From positions 1 to 33,039 of the forward strand of contig JAJZSW010000025.1 of NCBI GenBank assembly GCA_021849505.1: a DNA stretch of 33,039 bases. The letters run 5' to 3'. Positions within the stretch are counted from its first letter, which is position 1, and every line of letters starts with the position of its first letter. The notes beneath the pieces were generated by a model. The model did not search any database, had not been told where the DNA came from, and saw only the letters and a list, made by a program, of their open reading frames with translations. Positions 1-6,983 of the stretch are shown here, piece by piece. The translations under genes and the position numbers were made by a program. The stretch is from Pseudomonadota bacterium (GTDB taxonomy: Bacteria > Pseudomonadota > Gammaproteobacteria > Burkholderiales > Rhodocyclaceae).

Positions 1-79
1 ACCGTGCGGATGTCCGAGCCGCCTTCCAGCAGGTGGGTGGCGAACGAATGCCGCATCATGATGATACATATACAATATT
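1..79 (-). pseudogene. Integron-type tyrosine recombinase fragment (remnant of intI)
   Basis: Read on the minus strand from about 59 down to 1, the sequence encodes MMRHSFATHLLEGGSDIRTV. This is the box II region (R-H-x-x-R side) of tyrosine recombinases, and the DIRTV ending resembles integron integrases more than XerC or XerD. The frame is open only back to a TAA at about 80-82, so the 250 or more N-terminal residues expected of an integrase are absent on this side. The rest of the C-terminus would lie left of the window. Orientation, opposite to the cassettes, is normal for an integron. Inference: a 5'-truncated, inactive integrase. A XerC/D fragment is the main alternative. Confidence 0.65.
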
Positions 80-148
80 AAGACAGAATACAGACGAAAG
101 TCATGGCTATGACGGAGTATTTTTCGCCTTTTAGGAATTACATTAAAC

Positions 149-155
149 GTTAGGC
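149..155 (+). other. attI-side core site (GTTAGGC)
   Basis: GTTAGGC matches the GTTRRRY consensus cut by integron integrases between G and TT, and lies 6 bases before the first cassette's ATG. It marks the junction between the truncated integrase side and cassette 1. The 60-148 stretch before it is AT-rich and would contain attI and any cassette promoter. I see no convincing -35/-10 pair there. Confidence 0.6.
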
Positions 156-161
156 ATTCCA

Positions 162-581
162 ATGAACTCATCACACATTCGAGCAGTCGTAGAAAGCTTC
201 TACGCCGACATCTGGAACCGACACGACAAGTCCAAGATTCCTGCCTTACTTCGTGACAACTTCACTTTTCGTGGTTCACTTGGTCAGGCCAAGGTAGGTC
301 ACGAGGGGTTTGGGTCGTATGTCGATTTTGTTCACACCGCGCTGGCCAATTACCGCTGCGACATACTTGATCTTGTTGTCGAGGATTCAAAGGCGTTTGC
401 GCGCATGCGTTTTTCCGGCATTCATCGGGGTGAGTTCTTCGGCTTCAAACCGACCAACAAACCTGTTGAGTGGCTGGGGTCTGCTCTCTTTTCGTTCGAG
501 GGTGAGAAGGTTGCTGACTTGTGGGTCCTTGGCGACGTTCACGGTTTGCTCCAATTGCTCGAACAGAATGCCAATGGCTAA
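162..581 (+). CDS. Cassette 1: SnoaL-like / ester-cyclase family protein
   Basis: A 139-residue protein with the NTF2-like fold signature of SnoaL-type proteins: an N-terminal helix with FYADIWNRHD (residues 13-22), then alternating strands and a C-terminal W-x-LGD segment (WVLGDVHGLL). The family includes polyketide cyclases and many small enzymes or binding proteins of unknown substrate, so no reaction can be assigned. Length is typical for a single-domain member. The start is the only ATG just after the GTTAGGC core, with no strong ribosome site, which is common in first cassettes. The TAA stop is embedded in the GGCTAAC core of attC1. Being first in the array, it would be the cassette best expressed from an integron promoter. 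Confidence 0.8.
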   Translation: MNSSHIRAVVESFYADIWNRHDKSKIPALLRDNFTFRGSLGQAKVGHEGFGSYVDFVHTALANYRCDILDLVVEDSKAFARMRFSGIHRGEFFGFKPTNKPVEWLGSALFSFEGEKVADLWVLGDVHGLLQLLEQNANG

Positions 582-645
582 CCCATCATTCCACCGGACG
601 CTGCGCGATAAAGCCGCGCAGCGCTGGTGAATTCAGACGTTAGCC
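576..645 (+). other. attC1 recombination site
   Basis: A 70-bp imperfect palindrome bounded by GGCTAAC (576-582) and its exact complement GTTAGCC (639-645). The inner arms (TTCCACCGGAC... and ...GCTGGTGAA) pair with the extra-helical differences typical of attC sites, and the apical stem is GCTGCGCG/CGCGCAGC. The site overlaps the stop codon of cassette 1. Confidence 0.88.
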
Positions 646-685
646 CCTTGGATCTGTAGCACATTTGCAAATTGGGAGGTTACAA

Positions 686-1876
686 ATGAACAAAAAGCAG
701 ACGCCCTCGCCTGAACAGGAGGTCAATGCTCGCGTTGAAGCTGCCGTAAAACGGAAGCGTGCTCAGCGTCCCTTCCCTGCTTGCGGGTTCGAGGAGGCTC
801 TTGCTTTTGCCAAAGAACTTTTCGATTACGGCAGCGGGAAACCCGTGCGACGACTTAGCCTGTTCGATCATCTGCAGAAGTCACCGGAAAGCGGCCCGAG
901 CAGAATGTTAATTACCAACGCCAACAAGTATGGGCTCATCAAAGGTGGCTACGCCGCAGAGCAGTTGGAGCTAACGCCAGAAGGCATCAAAGCACTTGAC
1001 GAGGAGCTTCCGCGACGAGAACAGGTGAAGGCCCGCATTCAGTTGGCAGTTGATCAGATTGAACCGTTCGCGAAACTGTACGAACGGTTTGCAGGAAACA
1101 AGCTCCCGGCTCGCGCCGCTCTCATAGACGCAATCAAGGATTTCGATGTCCCTAGCGAACTCGCTGAAGAAGCCGCTGACACGTTTGTCGTAAACCTTCG
1201 GTTTCTTGGGCTGCTGCAAACCCTCTCTGGTGCTGAACGAATCGTTACGAGAGAGCATTTGCTTGACTCATTGCCTGCATCTCCGATTCGTAACACTTCA
1301 ATTGCAGCCGCCCCGCAGACCCAGAGTTCGTCTTCTTCAGCCAAGGTAGGGACAGGACTAATTACGGCAGAACATGCTCAGTTCGAGGCGACTTGCTTTT
1401 ACGTAACACCGATTGGTGAAGATGGAAGCGAACAACGAAAGCACTCCGATCTATTCCTTGGATCGATCGTTGAGCCAGCGCTTGAACAATTGGGTCTTAG
1501 AGTTATTAGAGCGGATGCGATCGACAAACCCGGAACAATCACTCGGCAAATCATTGAGTATCTACTCAAGTCACGATTGGTCATTGCAGACCTCTCTTTC
1601 CACAATCCCAACGTCTTTTATGAACTTGCAATCCGCCACGCAGCTAGGCTACCGGTTGTTCAATTAATCCGCGCGTGCGACAGAGTACCGTTTGACCTGA
1701 ATCAGGTACGTACGATCAAGATCGACACTTCCGACATCTATGCACTTGTTCCCAAGATCGACACATACCGCGCCGAGGTCGGAAGCCAAGTGCGGCGGGC
1801 ACTTGAAGACCCAGACTCGGTCGACAATCCGATAACGACGTTCTATCCCGATTTTCGTGTGCACCTTGGGGGCTAA
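686..1876 (+). CDS. Cassette 2: winged-helix-like plus TIR-like/nucleoside deoxyribosyltransferase-type domain protein
   Basis: A 396-residue protein. The start at ATG 686 is chosen because GGGAGG (674-679) sits 6 bases upstream. The N-terminal part (about 25-110) is helical with a YGLIKGG...LELTPEG pattern resembling a winged helix. A Ser-rich linker follows near 213-222. The C-terminal domain (about 237-350) begins CFYVTPIGEDGS and contains IADLSFHNPNVFYELAIRHA (299-319, written in part) and a PFDL element. That pattern is seen in TIR-like/nucleoside 2-deoxyribosyltransferase-related domains common in phage-defence effectors. Inference: a nucleotide- or NAD-processing effector with an N-terminal regulatory or DNA-binding domain. 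The substrate is unknown and defence is not shown. The stop lies in attC2. Confidence 0.7.
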   Translation: MNKKQTPSPEQEVNARVEAAVKRKRAQRPFPACGFEEALAFAKELFDYGSGKPVRRLSLFDHLQKSPESGPSRMLITNANKYGLIKGGYAAEQLELTPEGIKALDEELPRREQVKARIQLAVDQIEPFAKLYERFAGNKLPARAALIDAIKDFDVPSELAEEAADTFVVNLRFLGLLQTLSGAERIVTREHLLDSLPASPIRNTSIAAAPQTQSSSSSAKVGTGLITAEHAQFEATCFYVTPIGEDGSEQRKHSDLFLGSIVEPALEQLGLRVIRADAIDKPGTITRQIIEYLLKSRLVIADLSFHNPNVFYELAIRHAARLPVVQLIRACDRVPFDLNQVRTIKIDTSDIYALVPKIDTYRAEVGSQVRRALEDPDSVDNPITTFYPDFRVHLGG

Positions 1877-1937
1877 CAAATCATTCCACCGGACCTGCGC
1901 GAAAAGCCGCGCAGGCCGGTGAATTCAGACGTTATGC
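1871..1937 (+). other. attC2 recombination site
   Basis: Runs from GGCTAAC (1871-1877) to GTTATGC (1931-1937). The interior is almost identical to attC1 (ATCATTCCACCGGAC, GCCGCGCAG, GGTGAATTCAGAC), with complementary apical arms CTGCGCG/CGCGCAG around a short A-rich loop. GGCTAAC pairs with the GTTAGCC at the start of cassette 2, not with the GTTATGC that belongs to cassette 3, exactly as the cassette model predicts. Confidence 0.88.
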
Positions 1938-1957
1938 GTCGAAAGACCATGCCGCCC

Positions 1958-1987
1958 TTGACATACCATTATTGGTATATACATAAT
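1958..1987 (+). promoter_or_regulatory. Toxin-antitoxin cassette promoter with embedded palindromic operator
   Basis: A consensus -35 TTGACA (1958-1963) and a -10 CATAAT (1982-1987) are separated by 18 bp and end 5 bases before the toxin ATG. Between them is a perfect inverted repeat, ATACCA-TTAT-TGGTAT (1963-1978). An operator inside the spacer fits autorepression by the downstream XRE-family antitoxin. The transcript would have a very short leader. Confidence 0.7.
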
Positions 1988-1992
1988 GTGGC

Positions 1993-2277
1993 ATGTGGCA
2001 GATTGAAGAACACCGTCGCGTCGACAAGCAGCTTTCCGGCTCAGTTCCGGTTGTGGTTCTGAAACGTTACGAAAAATGGAAAGACATTGCCAGGCTTTCC
2101 GGGCCGCAAGGCTTGCGGGCCATCAAGGTGTTTCACGACGAATCCCTATCTGGTGACTGGAAGGGCCATCGCTCATCCCGGCTCGGGCTTCAATGGCGGG
2201 TGATTTATCGGGTTGTCGCCAATGTGTTGCAGATTCAAGTTGTACATGTCACCGCTCACGACTACAGGAGGCCATGA
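1993..2277 (+). CDS. Cassette 3: HigB/RelE-superfamily toxin
   Basis: A 94-residue protein of the RelE/ParE superfamily, closest in pattern to HigB-type mRNA interferases. The central GDWKGHRSSRLG (54-65) and WRVIYRV (69-75) strands match the family's LKG...R...YRV core, and the C-terminal THDYRR-like segment (residues 87-93, with H89 and Y91) holds candidate catalytic residues. Family knowledge: such toxins cleave ribosome-bound mRNA and are neutralised by the partner antitoxin. The toxin comes first, the order usual for higBA. It ends 1 base before the antitoxin ATG, with the antitoxin ribosome site AGGAGG inside its last codons, so translation is probably coupled. Confidence 0.85.
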   Translation: MWQIEEHRRVDKQLSGSVPVVVLKRYEKWKDIARLSGPQGLRAIKVFHDESLSGDWKGHRSSRLGLQWRVIYRVVANVLQIQVVHVTAHDYRRP

Positions 2278-2278
2278 A

Positions 2279-2539
2279 ATGAAAGAATTTCGTCCCGCGA
2301 AAAAGCGAGTTGAGGTCTCGGTGGGCGAGTCCGTCCGTATCCTGCGCGAACTCCAGGAATTGAGCCAAAGCCAACTGTCCGAACTCACGGGCATTCCTCA
2401 AGCTACCATTTCCGCCATCGAGAATGGTCGCGTGAATCTGGGTGTCGAACGCGCAAAGGTTCTTGCCCGTGCCCTCAATTGCCATCCTGCCGTGCTCGTA
2501 TTTCCTGGCTGGGAGGTTCCACTTGAACGCGCCGCATAA
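2279..2539 (+). CDS. Cassette 3: HigA-like XRE-family antitoxin
   Basis: An 86-residue helix-turn-helix protein. The HTH_3 domain spans about 18-75, with SQSQLSELTGIPQATISAIE (29-48) as the recognition unit. The start at 2279 has a perfect AGGAGG (2266-2271) 7 bases upstream. Expected role: binds and neutralises the preceding toxin and represses the promoter through the ATACCA/TGGTAT palindrome upstream. The TAA stop is inside the GCATAAC core (2534-2540), which makes the pair a complete, self-expressed cassette. In integrons, TA cassettes are known to stabilise arrays against cassette loss. Confidence 0.88.
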   Translation: MKEFRPAKKRVEVSVGESVRILRELQELSQSQLSELTGIPQATISAIENGRVNLGVERAKVLARALNCHPAVLVFPGWEVPLERAA

Positions 2540-2596
2540 CCCATCACCCCAGTGGGACGCTCGCTATGCTCGCACCCCTGAGCTATGGCGTCAGCC
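2534..2596 (+). other. attC3, divergent or degenerate recombination site
   Basis: The R'' core GCATAAC (2534-2540) is an exact complement of the GTTATGC that opens cassette 3. The inner arms pair imperfectly (CCAT...CAG...GGG against CTCAGGGG...ATGG read in reverse), so it can fold like an attC but is not of the attC1/attC2 sequence family. Its right-hand core, GTCAGCC (2590-2596), differs from GTTAGCC by T to C in the normally invariant TT, which should weaken recombination here. Confidence 0.6.
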
Positions 2597-2614
2597 ATGG
2601 TAGAGGAAGCGCAG

Positions 2615-2992
2615 ATGAGCAGCATCTTCAGGTACGACAAACCACACGAATCGGAGTTGATCGCACTCTTAAAGTCTGAGCCAGATTGGAACTCATTTAC
2701 CGGCCCGGACTCCATAAGTGGGTTCAAGAAGTCATTACTAAGCAGTGAAACTTATGTTTATAAAGTCGAAAGCAAGATTTGTGGGTATCTCCGCGCCTTA
2801 GTTGATGAATTCGGCATTTACGTAAGCGAACTCTATATTTCGCCAAGCTACAGAAATAATGGTTACGGAACAGAACTACTGAAAAGGATCCAGCAAGAGC
2901 ACCCGAATCAAGACGTTTATGTTCTTTCTGATGAAGACCTGTATTACGAGAAGCTCGGCTGCAAGCGTGTCGGTTCGGTATTTCGGCTGTAG
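2615..2992 (+). CDS. GNAT-family N-acetyltransferase
   Basis: A 125-residue protein with the GNAT core: strand-helix motif A around SELYISPSYRNNGYGTELLK (71-90), with the acetyl-CoA pyrophosphate loop RNNGYG (80-85), and a C-terminal YYEKLGCKRVG (110-120) typical of the last strands. The start at 2615 is preferred over upstream in-frame ATGs because AGAGGAAG (2602-2609) is 5 bases before it. Substrate is not predictable. Base composition is visibly lower in GC than the core genes. It directly follows attC3, so it is probably a fourth cassette, but no R'' core or attC follows its TAG stop. Confidence 0.8.
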   Translation: MSSIFRYDKPHESELIALLKSEPDWNSFTGPDSISGFKKSLLSSETYVYKVESKICGYLRALVDEFGIYVSELYISPSYRNNGYGTELLKRIQQEHPNQDVYVLSDEDLYYEKLGCKRVGSVFRL

Positions 2993-3025
2993 CCGGCATT
3001 GACCGAGGTGGCTGAAGTGGAAGGC

Positions 3026-3766
3026 ATGGAATACTTTCTCGCAATCTTCGGAAGCTTGCCTCGCGCCGGCCCCGGTTCACACGAATGCACCCGGCGGGCC
3101 TATGAATTGATGACCGGCGTGCCGAAGTCCCCGCGCATTCTCGACATCGGGTGCGGGCCTGGGGTGCAAACGGTTGACCTGCTGAAGATATCCGGCGGAA
3201 CAGTGGTGGCGCTCGACTTCCTGCCGCTGATGATCGAGAGAACGAGGTCCAACGCCGCGCAGGCGGGTGTTGCGGAGCGCCTGGAAGTTCTCGAGCAGGA
3301 CATGCGGCAGATGGATTTTCCGCCTGCCAGCTTCGACGTGATCTGGTCGGAAGGCGCGCTCTACAACCTGGGCTTCGAAAATGGCCTCGAGAAAATCAGG
3401 AGCTTTGTCCGCCCGGGTGGGCATGTCGCCGTCAGCGAGGCGGTTTGGTTGAAGCCTGCCCCGCCTGCGCCTGTGGTCGAGTTCTGGAGGCAGTATCCGG
3501 AGATCGACACCATCGAGAACAAGCTCGCGGTGATCGAGCGCCTGGGATATCGACGGGAAGGTCATTTCGTTCTTCCCCGGAATACGTGGACCACCGACTA
3601 CTACGACCCGATGGAAATCCTCCTGGCCGGGAAGTCGAAGGAATGGGCGGGTATTCCGCAAGGCCTCGAGGTGATAGAAGAAGCCCGACACGAGATCGGG
3701 CTTTACCGGGAATACTCGGATTATTATGGCTACGCGTTTTTCGTCATGAGGCGTCCGGTTGAATAA
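3026..3766 (+). CDS. Class I SAM-dependent methyltransferase
   Basis: A 246-residue Rossmann-fold methyltransferase. Motif I is ILDIGCGPG (38-46), the acidic ribose-binding residue at the end of strand 2 is D64 (VALD), and motif post-I/IV is FDVIWSEGALYNLGF. The N-terminal EYFLAIFGSLPRAGPGS resembles UbiE-like small-molecule methyltransferases annotated only at superfamily level. A TTG at 2999 would add 9 residues. ATG 3026 is preferred because the family-like N-terminus begins there. It lies 28 bp before the isochorismatase-like gene on the same strand. Composition is intermediate between the cassettes and the core. Substrate unknown. Confidence 0.85.
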   Translation: MEYFLAIFGSLPRAGPGSHECTRRAYELMTGVPKSPRILDIGCGPGVQTVDLLKISGGTVVALDFLPLMIERTRSNAAQAGVAERLEVLEQDMRQMDFPPASFDVIWSEGALYNLGFENGLEKIRSFVRPGGHVAVSEAVWLKPAPPAPVVEFWRQYPEIDTIENKLAVIERLGYRREGHFVLPRNTWTTDYYDPMEILLAGKSKEWAGIPQGLEVIEEARHEIGLYREYSDYYGYAFFVMRRPVE

Positions 3767-3793
3767 CCCCTGGCTTCCCACGTCGAGGTCCCC

Positions 3794-4342
3794 ATGTCTC
3801 TCGCCCTTCTTCTCGTCGATATCCAGAACGACTACTTTCCCGGCGGCGCCATGGAGGTCGTCGGCGCCACCGCAGCGGCAACGCAGGCTGCGGCCTTGCT
3901 CGCGGCGTTTCGCGGGCAGGCCCGGCCCGTGATCCATGTCCAGCACATCGCCACTCGGCCGGGGGCGACGTTCTTCCTGCGCGATACGCCCGGCGCTGAA
4001 ATCCATCCCGCGGTTGCGCCGCTTCCCGGCGAGCCCGTGTTCCAGAAGCATTTTCCCAACAGCTTCCGCGAAACGCCCCTGCTGGAGCACCTGCGCACGG
4101 CAGGCATTGCCCGGCTCGCCATCGCCGGGATGATGACGCACATGTGCATCGACAGCACCACGCGCGCCGCGGCCGAACTGGGGTTTTCCTGCGTGCTCTG
4201 CCACGACGCCTGCGCCACCCGCGCGCTGTCGTTCAATGGCGTCGAGGTTGCGGCCGAGCAGGTCCAGGCCGCCTATCTTGCCGCGCTCAATGGCCTGTTC
4301 GCGAAGGTCGTGTCGTCAAGCGAACTGCTCGCCGACCTCTGA
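3794..4342 (+). CDS. Isochorismatase-family cysteine hydrolase
   Basis: A 182-residue protein of the isochorismatase/nicotinamidase fold. The catalytic triad of the family is visible: D9 in LLLVDIQNDYF, K85 in FQKHFPNSF, and C118 in GMMTHMCIDSTTRAA, preceded by the usual cis-peptide region. Known members hydrolyse isochorismate, nicotinamide or related amides. The metal-binding His pattern of true nicotinamidases is not obvious, so the substrate is left open. The gene is complete, is GC-rich like the core, and ends 4 bp before the probable earP start, so the two may be co-transcribed. Confidence 0.88.
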   Translation: MSLALLLVDIQNDYFPGGAMEVVGATAAATQAAALLAAFRGQARPVIHVQHIATRPGATFFLRDTPGAEIHPAVAPLPGEPVFQKHFPNSFRETPLLEHLRTAGIARLAIAGMMTHMCIDSTTRAAAELGFSCVLCHDACATRALSFNGVEVAAEQVQAAYLAALNGLFAKVVSSSELLADL

Positions 4343-4346
4343 GCCC

Positions 4347-5390
4347 TTGATCCAGCCCGGACTTGCCTGCGACATTTTCTGCGCCGTCATCGACAACCTC
4401 GGCGATGCGGGGGTCTGCTGGCGGCTGGCGCGGCAGCTGGCGGCCGAGCATGGCTGGCGCGTGCGGCTGTGGATCGACGATCCGGAGCCGGTCGCCCTGA
4501 TGGCGCCCGACCAGGCGGTTGTCGAAGTGCGCCGCTGGGCAGGCGATTTCGGCGGTATCGCGCCGGCCGATGTGGTGATCGAGGCCTTCGCCTGCGAACT
4601 GCCGCCGGCCTACGTCGCGGCGATGCGGGTCCGGCCGCGCCCGCCGGTCTGGCTCAACCTCGAATACCTGTCGGCCGAAGACTGGGTGCCCGGCTGCCAC
4701 GGCCTGCCCTCGCCCCATCCACCGCTGGCGAAATATTTCTTCTTTCCCGGCTTCGTGCCCGGCACGGGCGGACTGATCCGGGAGCGGGACCTTGCCGTCC
4801 TGCCAGCGCCGATTTTTACTGGTCCGATCGAGATTTCGCTGTTCTGTTACGCCAACCCGCAACTGCCCGCGCTGCTCGCGGCGTGGCGCGACGGCGGCCG
4901 GCCGATCACCTGCCATGTCTGCGCCGGCCTGCCGGGGCGGCAGGTGGCAGCGTGGCTCGGCACGGACTTTGCGGCAGGCGCCACGGTACGGCGCGGCCAT
5001 CTGACGCTGCATGCCCTGCCCTTCCTGCCCCAGACCGGCTACGACGCCCTGCTCGCCCGCTGCCACCTGAATTTCGTGCGCGGCGAGGATTCCTTCGTGC
5101 GCGCCCAGTGGGCCGGACGGCCCTTCGTCTGGCAGGCTTATCCGCAGGCGGAGGACGCCCACTTCGCCAAACTGGACGCGTTTCTGGGACTCTACGCAAA
5201 AGTCAGCCCCGACGAGACGGCACTGCGGCGCTTTTTTCTGGCCTGGAACGGCAACGGCACCCTGAACTGGCCCGAGTTCGCCGCGCAATTGCCCGCGCTG
5301 ACCGCCGCCGCGCCCGGCTGGGCCCGGCAGATCGCCGCCCACGGCGACCTGGCGACAAATCTGGTCAGGTTCTGCCGGGAAAAGCTATAA
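4347..5390 (+). CDS. earP: EF-P arginine rhamnosyltransferase EarP
   Basis: A GT-B glycosyltransferase (DUF2331) of 347 residues that transfers rhamnose from dTDP-L-rhamnose to Arg32 of elongation factor P. The family hallmark near the N-terminus is [18 protein letters not shown] (D16, D20), and the C-terminal nucleotide-sugar site is [14 protein letters not shown] (E247, D248), followed by [16 protein letters not shown]. The start is most likely TTG 4347: an in-frame ATG further upstream (4236) lies deep inside the preceding gene. efp follows 35 bp downstream, the diagnostic arrangement. A copy of the dispersed 23-bp repeat lies at 4794-4816, giving [10 protein letters not shown] in the mid-protein. 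Confidence 0.92.
   Translation: MIQPGLACDIFCAVIDNLGDAGVCWRLARQLAAEHGWRVRLWIDDPEPVALMAPDQAVVEVRRWAGDFGGIAPADVVIEAFACELPPAYVAAMRVRPRPPVWLNLEYLSAEDWVPGCHGLPSPHPPLAKYFFFPGFVPGTGGLIRERDLAVLPAPIFTGPIEISLFCYANPQLPALLAAWRDGGRPITCHVCAGLPGRQVAAWLGTDFAAGATVRRGHLTLHALPFLPQTGYDALLARCHLNFVRGEDSFVRAQWAGRPFVWQAYPQAEDAHFAKLDAFLGLYAKVSPDETALRRFFLAWNGNGTLNWPEFAAQLPALTAAAPGWARQIAAHGDLATNLVRFCREKL
4794..4816 (+). repeat. Dispersed intragenic repeat, copy A (in earP)
   Basis: Matches the core GCCGTCCCGCCAGCGCCGAC plus TTT with two mismatches (C to T at 4801 and 4813). The flanking CTT before and TTACT after are partly shared with other copies. It is the most diverged of the five. Confidence 0.55.
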
Positions 5391-5425
5391 TCCGCGCCTT
5401 TTATTTTCCCCATCAGGCACCTGCT

Positions 5426-5986
5426 ATGAAAACCGCTCAGGAACTCCGCGCCGGCAACGTCGTCATGGTCGGCAACGATCCGCTCGTCGTCCAGAAAGCC
5501 GAATACAACAAGGGCGGCCGCAGCGCCGCCGTCGTCAAGTTCAAGTTCAAGAATCTGCTCACCGGCAACCCCTCCGAAGCCATCTACAAGGCCGACGACA
5601 AGTTCGAGCAGGTCATCCCCGAGCGCAAGGAATGCACCTATTCCTACTTCGCCGATCCGATGTACGTCTTCATGGACGACGAATATCACCAGTACGAAGT
5701 CGAGGCCGAGAACATGGCCGACGCCATCCCCTACATCGAGGACGGCATGCAGGTGGAAGTCGTGTTCTACGACGGCAAGGCGATTTCGGTCGAAATGCCC
5801 AACAGCGTCGTGCGCGAGGTGGAATACACCGAGCCGGCCGTCAAGGGCGACACCTCGGGCAAGGTGCTCAAGCCCGCCAGGATCAAGCCGAGCGGCATGG
5901 AAGTGATGGTGCCGATCTTCGTCGTCACCGGCGACAAGATCGAAATCGATACCCGCACCGGCGAGTACAAGAACCGCGTCAAGTAA
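5426..5986 (+). CDS. efp: Translation elongation factor P
   Basis: A 186-residue, full-length EF-P with three OB-like domains. It binds ribosomes stalled on polyproline and stimulates peptide-bond formation. The domain I loop reads NKGGRSAA with Arg at position 32, the rhamnosylation site used in EarP-type bacteria, instead of the lysine modified by EpmA. This agrees with earP directly upstream. The conserved C-terminal [18 protein letters not shown] is present. The gene ends convergently with nagZ, overlapping it by 8 bp (5979-5986). No strong Shine-Dalgarno is seen before the ATG. Confidence 0.97.
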   Translation: MKTAQELRAGNVVMVGNDPLVVQKAEYNKGGRSAAVVKFKFKNLLTGNPSEAIYKADDKFEQVIPERKECTYSYFADPMYVFMDDEYHQYEVEAENMADAIPYIEDGMQVEVVFYDGKAISVEMPNSVVREVEYTEPAVKGDTSGKVLKPARIKPSGMEVMVPIFVVTGDKIEIDTRTGEYKNRVK

Positions 5987-6983
5987 GCAGCGTCTGACAA
6001 GCGGCCCGACCGGCGGCGCACAGCCGGTCGAGTTCCGCGAAAGCCGGCGCGGCTTGCGCCGGCAGCAGCGCCGCGACGCGGTCGCTGCGCTCAGGAAGCT
6101 GTTCCGGCTTCCAGTTCTCCAATAACTCCACCACCGTTTCCGGCTTGTTGCACACTGGCAGCATGTCGCAGCCGGCGTCCCAGGCCGCCTGCGCGCGGCC
6201 GACGATGTCGCCCGCGACGCTGGCGCCCTCCATCGAAAGGTCGTCGCTGAAGATCACGCCGGCGTGGCCGAATTCGTGGCGCAGCCTGTCGATCCAGACC
6301 GGCGAGAAGCCCGCCGGCCGGCTGTCGACCTGCGGAAAGATCACATGCGCGGGCATCACCGCATCGAGCTTCAGCTTCCGATAAGGCAGCAGGTCATCGG
6401 CCATTGCAGCGAGGTTGCGTTCGTCGACCGGGATCGCCAGGTGCGAGTCGGCGGCGACGTGGCCATGTCCGGGGAAATGCTTGCCGCAGCAGGCCATGCC
6501 GGCGGCGTGCAAGCCGTCGATCAGCGCCCCGGCAAGTTGAACGACGGCCTGCGGATCGCGGTGGAAGGCCCGGTCGCCGATCACGCTGCTGACGCCGTAG
6601 TCGAGATCGAGCACCGGCGTGAAGGACAGGTCGACGCCGCAGGCGCGCAGTTCGGCGGCGAGCGTGAAGCCGATGGCGCGCGCGGCGGCGGTTGCGGCGG
6701 CCGGCGCGCGATCCCACCACTCGCCCAGCCGGCGCATCGCCGGGACACGCGTGAACCCCGCCCGGCAGCGCTGCACGCGGCCGCCTTCGTGGTCGATGGC
6801 GATCAGCAGTCGCGGTGTGCGCGCGGCGTGGATGTCAGCACACAGCGCGGCCAGTTGTGCCCGATCGGCATAGTTGCGCCCGAACAGGATCACGCCGCCG
6901 ACCAGCGGATGCCGCAGGCGTGCGCGCTCGGCGGCGGTCATCACCGTGCCGGCGACGTCGATCATCAGCGGGCCGTAACTCAT
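5979..6983 (-). CDS. nagZ: Beta-N-acetylhexosaminidase (peptidoglycan recycling)
   Basis: A 334-residue glycoside hydrolase family 3 enzyme that removes GlcNAc from GlcNAc-anhydroMurNAc muropeptides in the cytoplasm. The GH3 NagZ signature [14 protein letters not shown] (168-181) includes the His of the Asp-His dyad. The nucleophile region [10 protein letters not shown] (245-254) carries D247/D248. [10 protein letters not shown] (63-72) is the usual substrate-loop motif. The start at 6983 overlaps the acpS stop by 4 bp. No signal peptide is present, consistent with cytoplasmic recycling. It is last in the lepA-to-nagZ run. Confidence 0.96.
   Translation of the reverse strand: MSYGPLMIDVAGTVMTAAERARLRHPLVGGVILFGRNYADRAQLAALCADIHAARTPRLLIAIDHEGGRVQRCRAGFTRVPAMRRLGEWWDRAPAAATAAARAIGFTLAAELRACGVDLSFTPVLDLDYGVSSVIGDRAFHRDPQAVVQLAGALIDGLHAAGMACCGKHFPGHGHVAADSHLAIPVDERNLAAMADDLLPYRKLKLDAVMPAHVIFPQVDSRPAGFSPVWIDRLRHEFGHAGVIFSDDLSMEGASVAGDIVGRAQAAWDAGCDMLPVCNKPETVVELLENWKPEQLPERSDRVAALLPAQAAPAFAELDRLCAAGRAACQTLLT

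Larger units (their letters stand above)
1..2614 (+). mobile_element. Integron gene-cassette array (proximal part)
   Basis: Three consecutive units each begin with a GTTRRRY-like core and end with an inverted core. Cassette 1 runs from the cut in GTTAGGC (149-155) to that in GTTAGCC (639-645). Cassette 2 runs from 639 to GTTATGC (1931-1937). Cassette 3 runs from 1931 to GTCAGCC (2590-2596). The 5' and 3' cores of cassettes 2 and 3 are exact reverse complements (GTTAGCC/GGCTAAC and GTTATGC/GCATAAC), as required if each was a closed circle. In all three the TAA stop of the last ORF lies within the R'' core. attC1 and attC2 are near-identical, which suggests a lineage-specific chromosomal integron rather than a class 1 element. 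Confidence 0.85.

Noticed and set aside
1-59. Left-edge fragment as part of a housekeeping xerC or xerD gene
   Set aside because: Not fully excluded, but the EGGSDIRTV pattern and the adjacent cassette array in correct orientation favour an integron integrase.
60-148. Cassette promoter (Pc) in the AT-rich stretch before cassette 1
   Set aside because: TACAAT and TACATT hexamers are present but none has a recognisable -35 at 16-18 bp.
2999-3766. Methyltransferase as a fifth integron cassette
   Set aside because: No GTTRRRY core before it and no attC after it; composition is closer to the core genes.
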